From: Cavia porcellus
Taxonomy: Eukaryota; Chordata; Mammalia; Rodentia; Caviidae
Reading direction: 5' to 3'
Length of the DNA: 64,000 bases
Assembly (NCBI RefSeq): GCF_034190915.1
Contig: NW_026947514.1
Span: 7,910,201-7,974,200, forward strand
The notes beneath the pieces are model-generated. The model had not been told where the DNA came from. It saw nothing but the letters and a program-made list of their open reading frames with translations, and did not search any database. The translations under genes were made by a program, and so were the position numbers. Shown here piece after piece: positions 35,080 to 47,195 of this stretch (position 1 is its first letter; each line of letters opens with the position of its first letter).

Positions 35080-37250
35080 ACATCAGAACTATTTCCCAAT
35101 GTTCTCCTGGAGAGGTTCCTCGATATCGGGTCATGTCCAGTGGAGGTTTTCTGGTTGGGTTGACCAAGAAACACTGTGGGTATCTGGAGCTCAAACAGGC
35201 AGTTAGTTTGGAGAACTTTGGAATGAAAAACATGTACCTGAACAATTCCTCCAGTTTAGTTCCTCCTAAATGAGTGGCCTGATGAGCTTGGTGCACAAGC
35301 TCTTGTCCTAGTGCTTCAGGTAACAGCACTGGCTTGTCGGGCAGCTGGTACCACCCCCTGGAGTGCAGGGCTTGGCTCCAAGTTGAGATGCGAGCTGTAA
35401 AACTGTCTTCGCATAGACTGGCTCTGACAAGGCTGGAGGGCTTAACATCAGGGCAGTTATTTCCTCTACAGGCCCCTCTGATGTGGTTGCTATTTTCTGG
35501 GCGGCCTGATCTGCCAAATTGTTTCCTGTGATGACGGGGTCATCTCCTGTTTGGTGTGCTTTGCAATGAATAATAGTGACCTGCTGAGGTAGCCAGACAG
35601 CTGCTAGCAAGTCTAGAATCTGTGGGGCATTTTTAATCTTAGTCCTGGCCGAGGTCCACAGACCTCATTCATGGTAGATGGCCCCATGTACATGTACAGT
35701 AGCAAAAGCATATCTGCTATCTGTGTAGATGTTTACCCTCTTTCCTGTGGCTAGCTTTAATGCCTCTGTCAGTGCGATGAGCTCTGCCTTTTGGCAGAAG
35801 TGCCAGGCTCTAACTGCTTAACCCAGAGTACCTCTTTCTCGGTGGTCACTGCTGAGCCAGCCACTCGCTTTCTGTCCTGGATGCAGCTGCTTCCATCAGT
35901 GAAATTGTTGTCAGCGTCTTTAAAAGTCTGGTCGGTTAGATCAGCCCGCAAGTTCTGTTGCAACTCGAGAATGTCAGCACCCTCGTGGAGAGGCGTCTGT
36001 TGACTTTCTGGGTCATCGTCGGGCATGAGTGTGGCTGGGTTTAGAGCTGAGGAAGTCTTGGAAACTACTGATTCTGGGTTTAGAAGCAGGGCCTGATAGT
36101 GTAGAATTCTGGCATTCGAAAGCCATTTTTCTGGAGGGGTTTTAAGAAGAATCTCTATGCTGTGGGAGGTTACCACAGAAATCTTTTGTCCAAAAGTGAG
36201 TTTCTTAGCCTCTTTGAGTAGTAGCATTGCCACAGCGGCCAAAATTCTTAGGCACAGAGCCCACCCTTGGGCCACTGGATCAAGTCTTTTAGAAAGATAG
36301 GCTGTAGATCTGTTCCAGGGGCCAATATCTTGAGTTAGAACTCCTTTTGCTATGCCTCTGAGTTCATCTACAAACAAGGTAAAGGGTTTAGTAACATCAG
36401 GGAGCCCCAGGGCTGGAGCCTCAGTCAGGGCTTGCTCGAGCTATTGGGAAGCCTGCTCGCAGTCATCTGTCCAATCGAGTGATTTTTGAGTCTCTCCCTT
36501 CAGAGAGTCATACAATGGGCGAGCGATTTCAGTGAAATTTAGCATCCACAGTCTACAGTATCTGACACCGCCCAGAAACTCCCGCACCTGTTTCTTAGTT
36601 ACTGGGGGTGGGATCTGTAATATGGCCTGGATTCTTTTTTTCGATAAAGTCCTCTTTCCTTCTTGTAATTTATAGCCCAGGTGAGTCATGGCCTGATGAC
36701 ACAGTTGAGCCTTTTTAGCCGAGACTTTATAGCCTAATCATCCCAAAGTCTTTAGCAGTTCCTCAGTTGCCTCTTGACATGTTTCTAGAGATGTTGAGGT
36801 TATTAACAAATCATCTACATATTGAAGGAGCACTATCTCGGGATGTTCTTCTCTAAATCCTAAGAGATCTCTTGCTAACGCCTCATTAAAAAGAGTGGGA
36901 GAGTTCTTGTAGCCCTGAGGTAACTGTGTCCAGGTCAGCTGTTCCTTTACCCCTGTATCTGGGTCAGTCCACTGGAAGGCAAAAAGGGATTGACTCTCCG
37001 GAGCAAGAGGCAGGGTGAAGAAGGCATCCTTCAGGTTCAGGACAGAGTACCAGGTGTTCTCCGGATTGAGGAGGCTGAGCAGGGTGTAAGGATTTGGCAC
37101 TGTCGGGTGTACGGTCAGAACTCATCCATTAACTTCTCGGAGATCCTGTACAGGGCGATAGTCATTTGTCCCTGGCTTCTGGACTGGAAGCAAGGGTGTG
37201 TTCCAGGCAGAGACACGAGGAATGAAAATACCATTGTCTCTTAGCCTCTG
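35080..37250 (-). pseudogene. ERV pol (RT-RNase H-integrase N-terminus), broken
   Basis: RT segments at 37,100-36,738 include the catalytic YVDD (36,821-36,810) and [16 protein letters not shown], continuing with LGYKLQEGKRTLS...REFLGGVRYCRLW (36,689-36,441). A connection/RNase H segment at 36,377-35,769 has FTDGSSCIQD, and the RNase H end at 35,610-35,480 has IHCKAHQTGDDPVITGN. The integrase HHCC zinc region starts HQAHQATHLGGTKL (near 35,300-35,259). Stops and frameshifts separate these pieces, and the integrase core with its acidic triad is missing. Family: MLV-like gammaretroviral pol. Confidence 0.88.
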
Positions 37251-37427
37251 TATGTGGACTTTAATCCCTTTCCGGGCTTGCAGGCTTAACGGGTATTGCC
37301 ATAAGCAGATGGGGCGTGCTTGGGGTTAGAGTTCCACCACAAGGGGGACTTCGTTAACTGCTAGCCCTGGAGGGTTGTTTTCTGCCCAGACTTCTGGAAT
37401 CTCCTGTTTCCATTTGCTCAACAGTTT

Positions 37428-37830
37428 TCACTCTACGTCAGTTTGTGATGACTCAGGTGCACTGGACAAATTTCCCAGCAGGCGGTAATTTTCCCCTTCT
37501 GGGACAAGAGCCAGCACTCTAATACCTTCCAATTTCGAGGGTGTGTATGTCCCTAACTTCAGTCTCAGTTCATTTGTAACAAAGTCAATTTGCACCTGTA
37601 GTTTATGGAGGACATCTCGCCCTAAAAGGGGGTCTGGGCACTCAGGGACCCAAGGAAAATCATGTTGGATCAGTCTATGTCCAGGTCGAGCCAGATTTGC
37701 TGTCACCTTTGGGTATGATTTCCAGCCCCCTGTGGCTCCTATTACATTGCCAGAGTGCTTAGTTTTCCTAATGGTTGAGTCAGCACAGAATAGGTGGCTC
37801 CTGTATCCACTAGGAAGTCCACTGGCTGCC
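37428..37830 (-). pseudogene. ERV protease, frameshifted
   Basis: The aspartic protease active site VDTGAT lies at 37,810-37,793. The C-terminal half (LLGRDVLHKLQVQIDF, within 37,706-37,428) is in another frame, so at least one frameshift separates the catalytic motif from the rest. Confidence 0.75.
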
Positions 37831-37891
37831 TCCCCTCACTTGGAGAGTTATCCGGGGCTCGGGGGGGGGGTGGTGGCCAGCCCTGACCTCC

Positions 37892-39410
37892 TCATTTCTG
37901 AGACAACAGGGCCTTAGGCTCTCGTTGTGGCCTAGGCTTTAACTTTAGGCAATCCTTATGCCAATGTCCCATCTCCTTACAGTATGCACATTGATCTTTG
38001 TCTAGAGGAGGTCGCTGACCTCGAGCTTCCTTCTTCCTAGGGCTAGCTGAGCTCTTGGCTTCTTTTTTGCAAAGTACTGCCAGTACGTTAGTCATGTTTT
38101 TGGTTATTGCTTCTTGAGAGGTTTCCCTATTGTTAAAAACCTTTGCTCGATCTCGACCAACTGGCTGAGGGGCATCCCCTCGAATCCCTCAAGCTTTTGT
38201 AACTGTCTCATAATGTCAGGGGCCGACTGGGACACGAAAATAACATTAATTGCCCGTGCGCTTTTGGGTGCCATCAGATTGATTGGAGTATATAATCTAT
38301 AGGTCTCTAAGAGGCGCTGCAAGTACATAGCTGGAGACTCATCGGCTAACTGCTGCACCTCGCTGACTCAGGACAGGTTGGTGGGCTTCTTAGCAGCTGC
38401 ACGAAGTGCATCTAAGAGCCTCAGGCGATATTCTTCAAGAGCCTTCTTACCTGCATCCGTGTTGGGGTCCCACTCGGGTCGGGAGGAGGGGAACAAGTCC
38501 TCAAATCTTTGCCGATCAGTGGATGGAGATCCGTCCGGTTCTCGGACTCCTTTCTGCCCGAAAACGCAGATTTGCATCCTTTGCTGTGAAAAGGATACGT
38601 AAGATCTGCTGACAGTCATTCCAAGTGGGGCGATGGGTGGAAAAAACAGACTCTATAAGGTTAATCAGAGATTCTGGGTCCTTTGAGAAAGGTGGGTTCT
38701 GACTTTTCTAGTTATAGAGGTCAGAGAAAGAGAAGGGGGTGTACACAAACATAGAGCTCCTGCTTGGGGCAGGGACCTCCCGCAGAGGACACAGTGGCGT
38801 TGCCTCGCGGCCCTGTTCCAGAGGTCCCTCTGTTCGAGGGTGATGGCGGGTTCAAATTTGACGTGGCGGGGAGGGTGAGGTGGAGTCAGGTTGTGGCTCA
38901 GGCAGGATACGGAGGAGGGGATAAGGGAAGGATGTGTAGCGGGTCAGAGAAGTCTTCACTTGGAGGCAAGTCTGAAGGTGCGCTGGGCTTGGATGTCACC
39001 TCTTCAGCCTTCTCCTTTGGTTTGAGGGCTGCTAGAACTCCATCCGGAGGTGGCTTAATCCAAGGGGGAGCCTCATAGATTATATCTATCCAAGCCTGAA
39101 TATAGACAGTGTGATTGGGGTGAGCAGGGGGCCCAAATACATACTGGGGGACTGCTCGAGCTGTCTCCATATCAAAGGACCTGAAAAGGGGCCAGACTCC
39201 CTGAATCCCCAGGGGCCACTCCTGTGTGACAAAGGTTGTTAGTCTGGCTTTACGAACCTTTTCCCCATATCTCCCACCCTGCCTCTGGAAATCTTTAAAA
39301 TGGTCAAGGACAAGGCTAAGGGGAGTGCTGGGGACAGATTTGTTCTGACCCATAATGGACTCATTCTGACCCCTAACGGACTCGTTCTGACCCATAGCCG
39401 GTGGGGTCAC
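37892..39410 (-). pseudogene. ERV gag (matrix, p12-like, capsid, nucleocapsid), broken
   Basis: The matrix part (39,410-38,898) has STPLSLVLDHFKDF, the usual gammaretroviral start, and ends with a PPPY late-domain motif near 38,910. Capsid segments follow at 38,619-38,368 and 38,358-38,104 ([29 protein letters not shown]). A single CCHC zinc knuckle, [14 protein letters not shown], lies in the nucleocapsid part (38,095-37,892). Several frame breaks occur between them. The matrix N-terminus carries an unusual triplicated seven-residue motif, described under findings. Confidence 0.85.
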
Positions 39411-39904
39411 TGACTGGTTTTTCCCTGCTGAAAAACTTAAAAGGCAAAGTTAGGGTTAAAGGGAAAAACTACAGAGGCTAGACAAACAGCCGGAATCACC
39501 TTCACCCCCTCCGCGTTCCAGGAAGGAGTTCCTAGGAGAGAAGGCTCTGTTAGAGTTGGGTGACCAAAAGGGGAACAATTTGAACAAATGGACACACAAA
39601 CAAACATGCAAGACAAGACAAGCTGCAGCAAAATGGCCTTTGCTCAAAAATTAGTCAAATTTTGGGATCTAGAGGAATTAACAAATTAACCAACGGAGCG
39701 GTTCCCCAATCGGAGCAGAGTCACAAGTGGACGAGGTTAGTCCCAAAAAATAAAAACCAAAAACCAATCGACACTGTCTTCGGGAGGTTCCCACTCCCCG
39801 AATTGAGGGTGTCCCCTCAATATTACAAATTGACCACGGCCCAAACAAACCCTCCACAGCACTTAGTTTCAAATGTTCAGAAATGAGTCTGGGGTCTTGC
39901 TCCC

Positions 39905-39922
39905 ATCCCAGACGAGACCCCA
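39905..39922 (-). other. ERV primer-binding site, tRNA-Pro-like
   Basis: Minus strand TGGGGTCTCGTCTGGGAT; the classic tRNA-Pro primer site TGGGGGCTCGTCCGGGAT differs at two positions. As in MLV, two T residues separate it from the LTR end. Confidence 0.8.
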
Positions 39923-39924
39923 AA

Positions 39925-40300
39925 TATTATAACTTGGGCCCTGGTATAAAATCGAAGGAAGCAAGAGACCAAAATTTAGGTGGCAAAGGCTTTATTGAGC
40001 CAGTCCTGGCAGCACAGTCTCTCCCGGATCAACCCAAAGACTGCCGCGCCACCAGACCGGGGAAAGGGGCTTTTAAAAGTAAGGAAAAGAGGGGGAAAAA
40101 CCCGCAGGGCCATTTCATTTGTTGACCTGCATCTGCAAACTGTACAGCTGTCCACTTAGTTCTGATAACCTCGGGAGCCTTTGGCGCCTTTTGAGTTACT
40201 CCCATCCTGCAGATTAACGTTATTTTGGAGTGGCACTTCTGCAGCAATATTTGGAGAAGAAAGTGGAGAGTTAATTATCCCAGGACAGCTCGTTTTCGCA
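39925..40300 (-). repeat. Gammaretroviral 5' LTR (U5, R and part of U3)
   Basis: Minus strand: TATA-like CTTTTAAAA (about 40,079-40,071), AATAAA at 39,996-39,991, and a U5 ending in ATAATA just before the primer site (the expected terminal CA has decayed to TA). The outer U3 end is not resolved; 40,300 is a conservative limit. Confidence 0.65.
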
Positions 40301-41356
40301 AGTGGGTCGGAAGGGAATGAGAGTTACAAGAAGCTGAAACTTAAGTTTTATAAAGATCTGATATCTAACCCATTTGATGCATATAGAACAAAAGGAGAGC
40401 ATCGATTAGGGATTTAGCCATAGTATTTCTCGGTAATTTCTTTGAAGCTAAAGAGTTCTTAAAAATGGAGCAGGCTCATTTTATGACAGATCAGCACCAG
40501 GTTGGGAAGAGGTCACCAGAAACCCAAATTCTTTATGGCCTAGATAGAGAGGTAAGGGGAGAGGAGAGGCAATAAGGTGCGCTACCGAACAGGAAAATGG
40601 CAGTTATGTTTATCTATCTTTCTGGGGAGGGGTATCAAGGTCAGGTAAAGGGTTAAGCTAATGCGCAAATCTCCCTGCATACAAACAAGTTACTTCAAAC
40701 AAGTGTAAATTAGGGGCCATCCTAGTTTTCTTTAGCTCTTTAGCAGAGAATAGAGGCGCCTAACAGTGATTAACAACCCTTGTTAGCTTGTTTTAGCACC
40801 ACTCTTCTTGTTTGTAGAGGGCAACTCTGGTTAACATATCAAATAGGTGAGATTTTTGCAATTCTTTACAGAGGAGAGTATTGCTCAGCATATCAATTAG
40901 GTCACTTAACGTATCACTTAGGGAAAAAGGATAAAAAACACATTCAATAAGCCATGTTGCAGGTTTGCTACAGTTCAAAAAATTATGAAGCTATTTTCTT
41001 AGAGTACAACAGTAAAAAGACAGAAAATGAGTAAATACGTTTTAGATTACTAAAAGGTCACTTCAAGGATTTTGTTAAAGGTTTCAATTTCTAAAAAGCA
41101 AGAGAAAAAGTAATTGACTTTTGAAATTGAAGTAATTGAAGCAGGAAGAGAAAAAGTAATTGACTTTGGTAATGAAAAAAGAGGTGGTTTTGCCTTAAAG
41201 TAAAAATGTAAAAGAGAAAATGATTTCCTTCTGTGGCTTGGCTATCAAGAGCAAAGAGCCCAACAGGATAATTTGCAATACTGTGGGTTTGGGGGAGTGG
41301 AATTTCAAGGAATGTTATAGATTGTAAAGAGCCTTTAGATCATTATAGATTATTAT
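40301..41356. other. AT-rich segment between ERV LTR and duplication junction
   Basis: No gene recognised. It may include the rest of the ERV U3 region. A short internal repeat (AGAGAAAAAGTAATTGACTT) occurs at about 41,101 and 41,146. The segment ends at the junction where unit B begins. Confidence 0.45.
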
Positions 41357-41522
41357 GAGCCTTTTGGGGGGCCAGAAGTCATTGAGAGGCTATAATTTTA
41401 CAGTTTACATATCTGCATGTCCCCTCCAACCTTGTGTTTATACACAGGACTCGGGGAATGACTGGCTCCTAGCTGTGTGATAGTCATCAGTGGGTTAGCC
41501 CACTGATGACTTCATAGCTAAA

Positions 41523-41785
41523 TGTGATAACGTGAGGGTGTACAACCTGGTGGGATGAGCCGGGTCACTAGGGTGTGGCCTAGAAGAGCCTATCTTCCTC
41601 TCTCCTCTCTGGATCCTGTTCTCTGCTTTTTGCCATCATGCCCTGGACTGTTTCTCCTCTGCCATGCTGCCCTGCCTTGCAGCCAGCCAGCTATGGACTC
41701 TGCAACTACAAGCCAAATAAAAGTTTTTTCTTCAATTTGTGGGTGACAGGTATAATACAGGCACCAGAAAATAACTAAGATGGCA
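41523..41785 (+). repeat. Possible MaLR-type LTR, unit B copy
   Basis: Counterpart of 3,440-3,710, retaining a clean AATAAA near 41,716 followed by the GGTATAATACA block. Assignment rests on general resemblance to MaLR LTR ends. Confidence 0.35.
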
Positions 41786-44700
41786 GATATTTAAGGGTCT
41801 CCAAAACTCACCTTCAGTATACAATGGGAGTGGCATAGAATGAAATCAGTAGCCATCAAAACTGACACCCAGATATGATCCGAGAGGACAGGACTTGGGT
41901 GAGAGCAAGGTGGGTTTTGCAGACTCCCAGCATCAGGACAGGGAGAGAACACACAGATGAGAACCAAGGACTTAGGTGCAGAAAATAGAAGGGAGGAAAG
42001 AGAACAAAGCTTACAAGGCTGTGCTTTCTTATTTATCAATCAGAACCCTGACCAACAATCCCAACCCCAAGGGATTCTGCTATTTATCCTAATAATTTTA
42101 TTTTCCTTCTCTAAATAATGAGACTTCGAACTCCATGATTTTAACATATTATACTTGTATACTCAATCTTTGCCTCCTTTGGACCAGCTGGCAACCAAGG
42201 AGAAAGCATGCTTTGTAAATTTATAACCCAATAAATTTTTGTTCATATGAACCAAAATGGAAAAAGAAAATTCATTGAGTTCAAAATGAAAGGAACACCT
42301 TTTCACAGAGCAGACAAATGAACAAACGCAGACAAATGATCTGTACAAATTCAAACATAGAAATAGCACACAGCTTCTCAGGGTCTGTGACAACCCTCTT
42401 AAGTTCCCCAGAGGCCACTATGTACTGGTACCTTCGCCCTTTGCTAAACTGGCTCACTGCCCCCCCACCATGCTCTCAGGGCGTTTCCAGGTGTTCCCTG
42501 CCACCTGCGCACTATTGTAGGAGTATTTTTGCTTTTTGCTCCATACATGTGAATGATAACTAGGCTCAGGAACTCCTAGCAAGTGCTTACAATCAGATTG
42601 GACAAAGAGACAACAGACACACAGGTGGACTGACAAACATCTTACAGAATCGGAGTGCACTCAAACATTTCCTTAACCAAAGTAAATTACAATAACTTTT
42701 TGCAAATTTAGAATCTACAACTATCAATCGACCAGCCCCATTTGTTATAGGCCAATTAGCAGAGATCTCATGGAAAAGGATCTTGGATAGGACTGTGGGG
42801 GTTCTGCAGGTAAAGAGAAAATAAGGAGCATAGATACCAAGGATCAGCAAAAAGGCTGCCTCCTGGCCACCATAACCAAGCAGCTTTCATCTGAAGTACC
42901 GCCAGGTGAGTGGGGTAAATGTAATCATTCAACAATAAATTTCTTGCTACTCTGGATGCAACAACAGCCCCAGTGGGCAACGGAGCTGACAGAAAACGAG
43001 CAAGGAGAGAGGGCAGTCCTTCGGGACTTGACCCGCGACAGCTGTGGTGCCTGTGTGAGCACTGCTCTGCAGGGCCTGCTGTAAAGGAGGACAGACATGA
43101 GCAGTATCTGTGTCCCCCCAATAAGCATCGAAACGAGAAGCTAATACCTGAAAAGGAAAGTTGTCAATAGCTAAGAGAGGCTTGGGCATTTATTCATCTC
43201 CCCGCGGAGTAGCAGAAGCCACTATGGTGGATCCAAATCCTTGATCTCCACGAGAAACATCACGAGCTTCAGAGGAGATATAAGGCAAGACAATTAGTTG
43301 AGCTACAGATTCAGAAACATTCAGCTGAATGGGCAGGAGAGATCACACTTGAAGAACAACATCCCAGTACAATCAGCACTCCAACTTTCAAAGCTGGGCT
43401 CTTGTCCTTGTTGACACAAAACAGGACAAGCTATTCATTCCCCATGTGTTTATCTTCTCGGGCTGGCTTTTACATGGGAGTCAGAACTGGTGGGAAGTTG
43501 CCCAAAGGCTTTACGTGGCTTGCGTCTTGTGGTGGCAGTGGCGAGGGGGCAGAAGCATATGGGGGAGGGGTAGAAGTATGAGAAGCAGCACCCCCGGGGA
43601 ACCAGGAGGATCACCATGGGGTGATCCCTATGCCCACCTGCCAAATGGTGACACGGAATCCCAGCAGAGTTACCAGGTTTACAAGACAGAGACTGAAGCT
43701 CGAGGCACCTCAGACAGCAGTTTGATGTCTTGTTGCAATCCTCCATGATGAGCAACCCCCTTCAGGATACGAAGGGCACTGGATCAGATCATGACTTTCC
43801 AAGCGGGGCATCACAATATCCCTGGAGGTCACAGGGCCTGCCTTGCTGAGAAGGAAAAGCAGCTCTGCTTTGTGGTTCTGCTGGGCTTCAGACAGAGCAT
43901 TCCCCAAGACTTACCTGTTGAAGGCGTTTTGCAAAAAAATGAAGTTAGATAAAATAGATCCATGTCAGAGCTGTGTGCCACCCCACGAACACAGTGAAGG
44001 AAGGTCACCGTCCACAGCAGACGTCTCTACTGTAGAGTCCCTGTTTGGGGTCTAAGCTGTTGTGGTCTGTACCTAGAGCCCCAATTATCCTTAGGGGTGC
44101 ACAGTGAAGGCCCAAAAGAATGAGACACGTGGGATGGCCTTTAGGGTTGCAGGAGGGAAATCCTCAGCAGAGCTCCTTACTCTGCGAGCTGGCCTGCAGA
44201 GCGACCCTGGCAACAGGTATTTAATCAGAACCAGCAAGGAGTTCAGTGGACAACAGAGGAAACCTCAACAGGATCTTGGGAAGGGTTCAAGGATCCCTCA
44301 GAGCAACAAATGAGGCCAAATAAGGAAAACTATCCAGAAAGTCTCCAGGTGGCCTCAGCTGTGGCCCATCTTGCCCCCCGAGGTGTCTCCTCATTCTCAG
44401 TTCAATCATGCCCAGGCTGTGGTGACCGTGCTTTTTTATATCCATGGTATGAAATCCCTACTTTAATTCCATAAGAATACATTCTTTCATTTGAAGATAG
44501 ATTCTTCTGGTTTATTTAGGGAAATATTTTAAAGTTTTGCTCTCACATTTGGTCTTTAATCTATATCATACTGAGTTTTACATGTTGGATGAGAGAGGTT
44601 AACTCTCACTTGATCCTAACACTGTTGTCTGGCAGTTCCTTTGAACAGGGTTGGCCATACAAAAGCATTCCAGATCCATCTTGTCTTGAACAAAGAATTG

Positions 44701-45342
44701 GAAGATGCAAACCAAAAACGGTACCCAAAGTGCCAGTTGGATGTAAGACCCAGGTGGGGACAAGGTGGGGTCAAGCCGAACTGCAGACCCCAGGCAGAAG
44801 AGCCAGGTGCACGTGGGAGAGTTTCCATGACTGACAGAGTCTGTAATCTTAAGGCAGAATTCCCAGGCCTCCCTAGCTGTGAGGACGAATTCCTCTTGAG
44901 GAGAGTAGGGTGGGACTCTGGTTCCCATGCCTGGATTTGTGCAGAGCACAGAGAGGACCAGCATGCAGTGGTGCCCAGGGAGAAGGCTGCAGTTAAAGGG
45001 GCAGCGCAGGAGACTGATGTTCCCAAGGGCACCACTCCTGGGTCCTCGTGTTTCGGGGAAAATTGAGTCAACAGGAGCCAGGAGCTCAGGAGAAAAGTGG
45101 CAGTTGTATTGACACTCCCAGTGGAGTACTCTTCTAAGTCCAAGGTGCTGATAACGGAGAGCTTTTAAAAAACTTTTTTAAAAATAGGATAACAGAAGTT
45201 ACAAGAATGAGATAAGCTTTAGCTGAAGGCCGTGGTGCAGTGGTTATCTTGTGATGAGGAGAGGCATATACTTTGGTTTCAGTCACTTTGGTCAGACATC
45301 TCGAGGCAAAGATACTTTGGCTCATCTTTTGTTTCGGGGATT

Positions 45343-45555
45343 TTTGTTTCGGGGTTTTGGCCGGGACCTGTGTGACAGGGTCCTCTGCTCCAGTTGCTGC
45401 CTGTGTTGGGAAAGTTGGCCAGTGATGGGAATCTGCTTCATCCCTTTCTGGGCTTAGCCTGGGTACACTTGACTCATGGCAGGTGCTCACGCTGTAGACA
45501 TCCACAGTAATGTAATAATATTAGGTTGTCTGAGATCTCAGAGGGGACAGTGTAC
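45343..45555 (+). other. Templated insertion replacing about 960 bp in unit B
   Basis: Left flank matches unit A to 7,256 and right flank resumes at unit A 8,217. Between them, 45,359-45,554 is a second copy of the sequence whose normal place is 48,601-48,799 in unit B and about 11,252-11,449 in unit A. A short TTTGTTTCGGGG repeat sits at the left join. Confidence 0.85.
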
Positions 45556-46874
45556 GACCACGCTGAAAAGCAGGAGAGAAGTCTGACATCAACGAACAAG
45601 GAAGAGCTAGCAGGGCTGAGAGAACCACAGCATCCCTCCTTCACCCGGGACGCTGGGGACTCTGAAGGACAGCTGCAGCCCTGCACTGTAGAGAAACAAT
45701 GCCGTGAGCAGACCTGAACAAGAAGGCCAGGGAACACCGCATCATTCCAAGAAAGTACAACAAAGTACTGGAGCTCACGGCCACTAAACAAGAAGGCATC
45801 ACCAGGCTGCATAGGAGGTAGGGAAGGTAGTGACCATGACTTACAGAGTGAAGCCATGCGCAGCTCAGCTCTTGCCAGGCTCAGATTGGATACTTTGGAT
45901 GGTGTCAAATGAGGAAATAAGGAAAGCATATGATCAAAATTATCACAAGAGATTTTCTAAAATGCTCCAAGAAAAAGAACTAGGATGCAGATCCCTGAAG
46001 GGAAAGGGTGTTGGTTTGGAGCAAGTATGGCCCAGAAAACAACAGCTTGATTCTGGGTGCGGCCTTGGTGGGAGTCTCAGGGGAATGGGGCATTTTACAT
46101 TGATAGTGGCCTGGAAGAGGACCATTCTTGTGTGTGTTTAGAGACATTTACTTCGCAGTGGTGTGGTTCCCTTAAAAGGTTTCCTATGCAGCATCTGAAT
46201 GACTCTTCCTCACATTACGAGACGTTTTGAAATATTTTGCTTAGGAGAGTAAGTTTTTAATCATCCTACTAATTAGAGAAAAGTTATTTACTTGCAACTC
46301 ATCTATTTCTGTTTTTTACTTTTTATTTTTTCAAATTCATTTTGTGATAGATAAAAAGAAAAGAAAGAAAAAACTACCACAAAATTTAAAAGTCCATCCT
46401 GGGTAACAATGGTGTATACATTGCACGTTGTCCTCTACCTCATGCATTTCTTTATAGCAGAAATACGCAGAGCAGCATTGAGATCATATGAATTCAATTC
46501 TACGCCTGCATCAGGCCTCTCGTGAAATGTTGTCAATTTGAGATTCCTGTAGGACAGAGGAGCGCTGTGAAATCCACACTATGTCTCTTCCCCTGATCTC
46601 CATCTGAAATGCCTGTGCCTCAGTGATCCTCGTCTGTGTGGATTGTGTGTGTGTCACTGAAAACAAGTTTCTGGAACCAGAAATGACAACTACACAGGAT
46701 CCAGCCCTTTGCTTTGTTGGCAAAGGGAAATGCTGGGGACCCCAAAACTTGACTTGAGGGGTCAGTGGTCCCCACCCTGGCATCTGAAGTGTGTGGCGTG
46801 AGAGCAGCGCAGTGAGCATATTAGGCCGTGTGTCCTCACCAGGCTCTGTGACGTGTGGGCCGCTCTACATACAC

Positions 46875-47036
46875 TGTTGTTTTCCAGTGCCGAGTATTGG
46901 ATCGAGGATACTCACACTGAGCTACATCGCCACACAGTATCCTCTCATATGTCCTGAGATGGGATCTGGCTAATTTGCTAAACTGTTCAGGCTGGGCTCA
47001 AACCAAGGCACAGATCACCACACTCAGCTCTACATG
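46875..47036 (-). repeat. ID-B1 composite SINE, unit B copy
   Basis: Same element as 9,523-9,685 with near-identical sequence. Confidence 0.6.
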
Positions 47037-47069
47037 CTGATATTAAGCCTCCTTACAGAGCTGTGACGA

Positions 47070-47195
47070 GCTGGGCCTGGCTGGATAGGTGGGAAATTTC
47101 AGCACTCTTGGAGGCTGAAGGAATTGGATTGAAATTTCTAGCCCATCCTGGACAATCTAGAGACTTTAGTGTGACTGTGCCTCAAATGAAAAACA
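47070..47195 (+). repeat. B1-like SINE, unit B copy
   Basis: Same element as 9,719-9,845. Confidence 0.5.

Larger units (their letters stand above)
35080..40400 (-). mobile_element. Decayed gammaretrovirus-like (class I) ERV, 3'-truncated
   Basis: Read on the minus strand: LTR, tRNA-Pro-like primer site, gag, protease, reverse transcriptase, RNase H and the start of integrase, all in the right order but with frameshifts and stops. No env and no second LTR are found; retroviral similarity fades after the integrase N-terminal part near 35,080. The U3 end of the LTR, and so the outer boundary, is not resolved between about 40,250 and 41,340. It is not duplicated within the window. Confidence 0.85.

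Noticed and set aside
40301..41340. Outer end of the gammaretroviral LTR, for example at an ACAGTGATTAACA motif near 40,765
   Set aside because: No second LTR or target duplication is available to confirm a boundary, so none was called.
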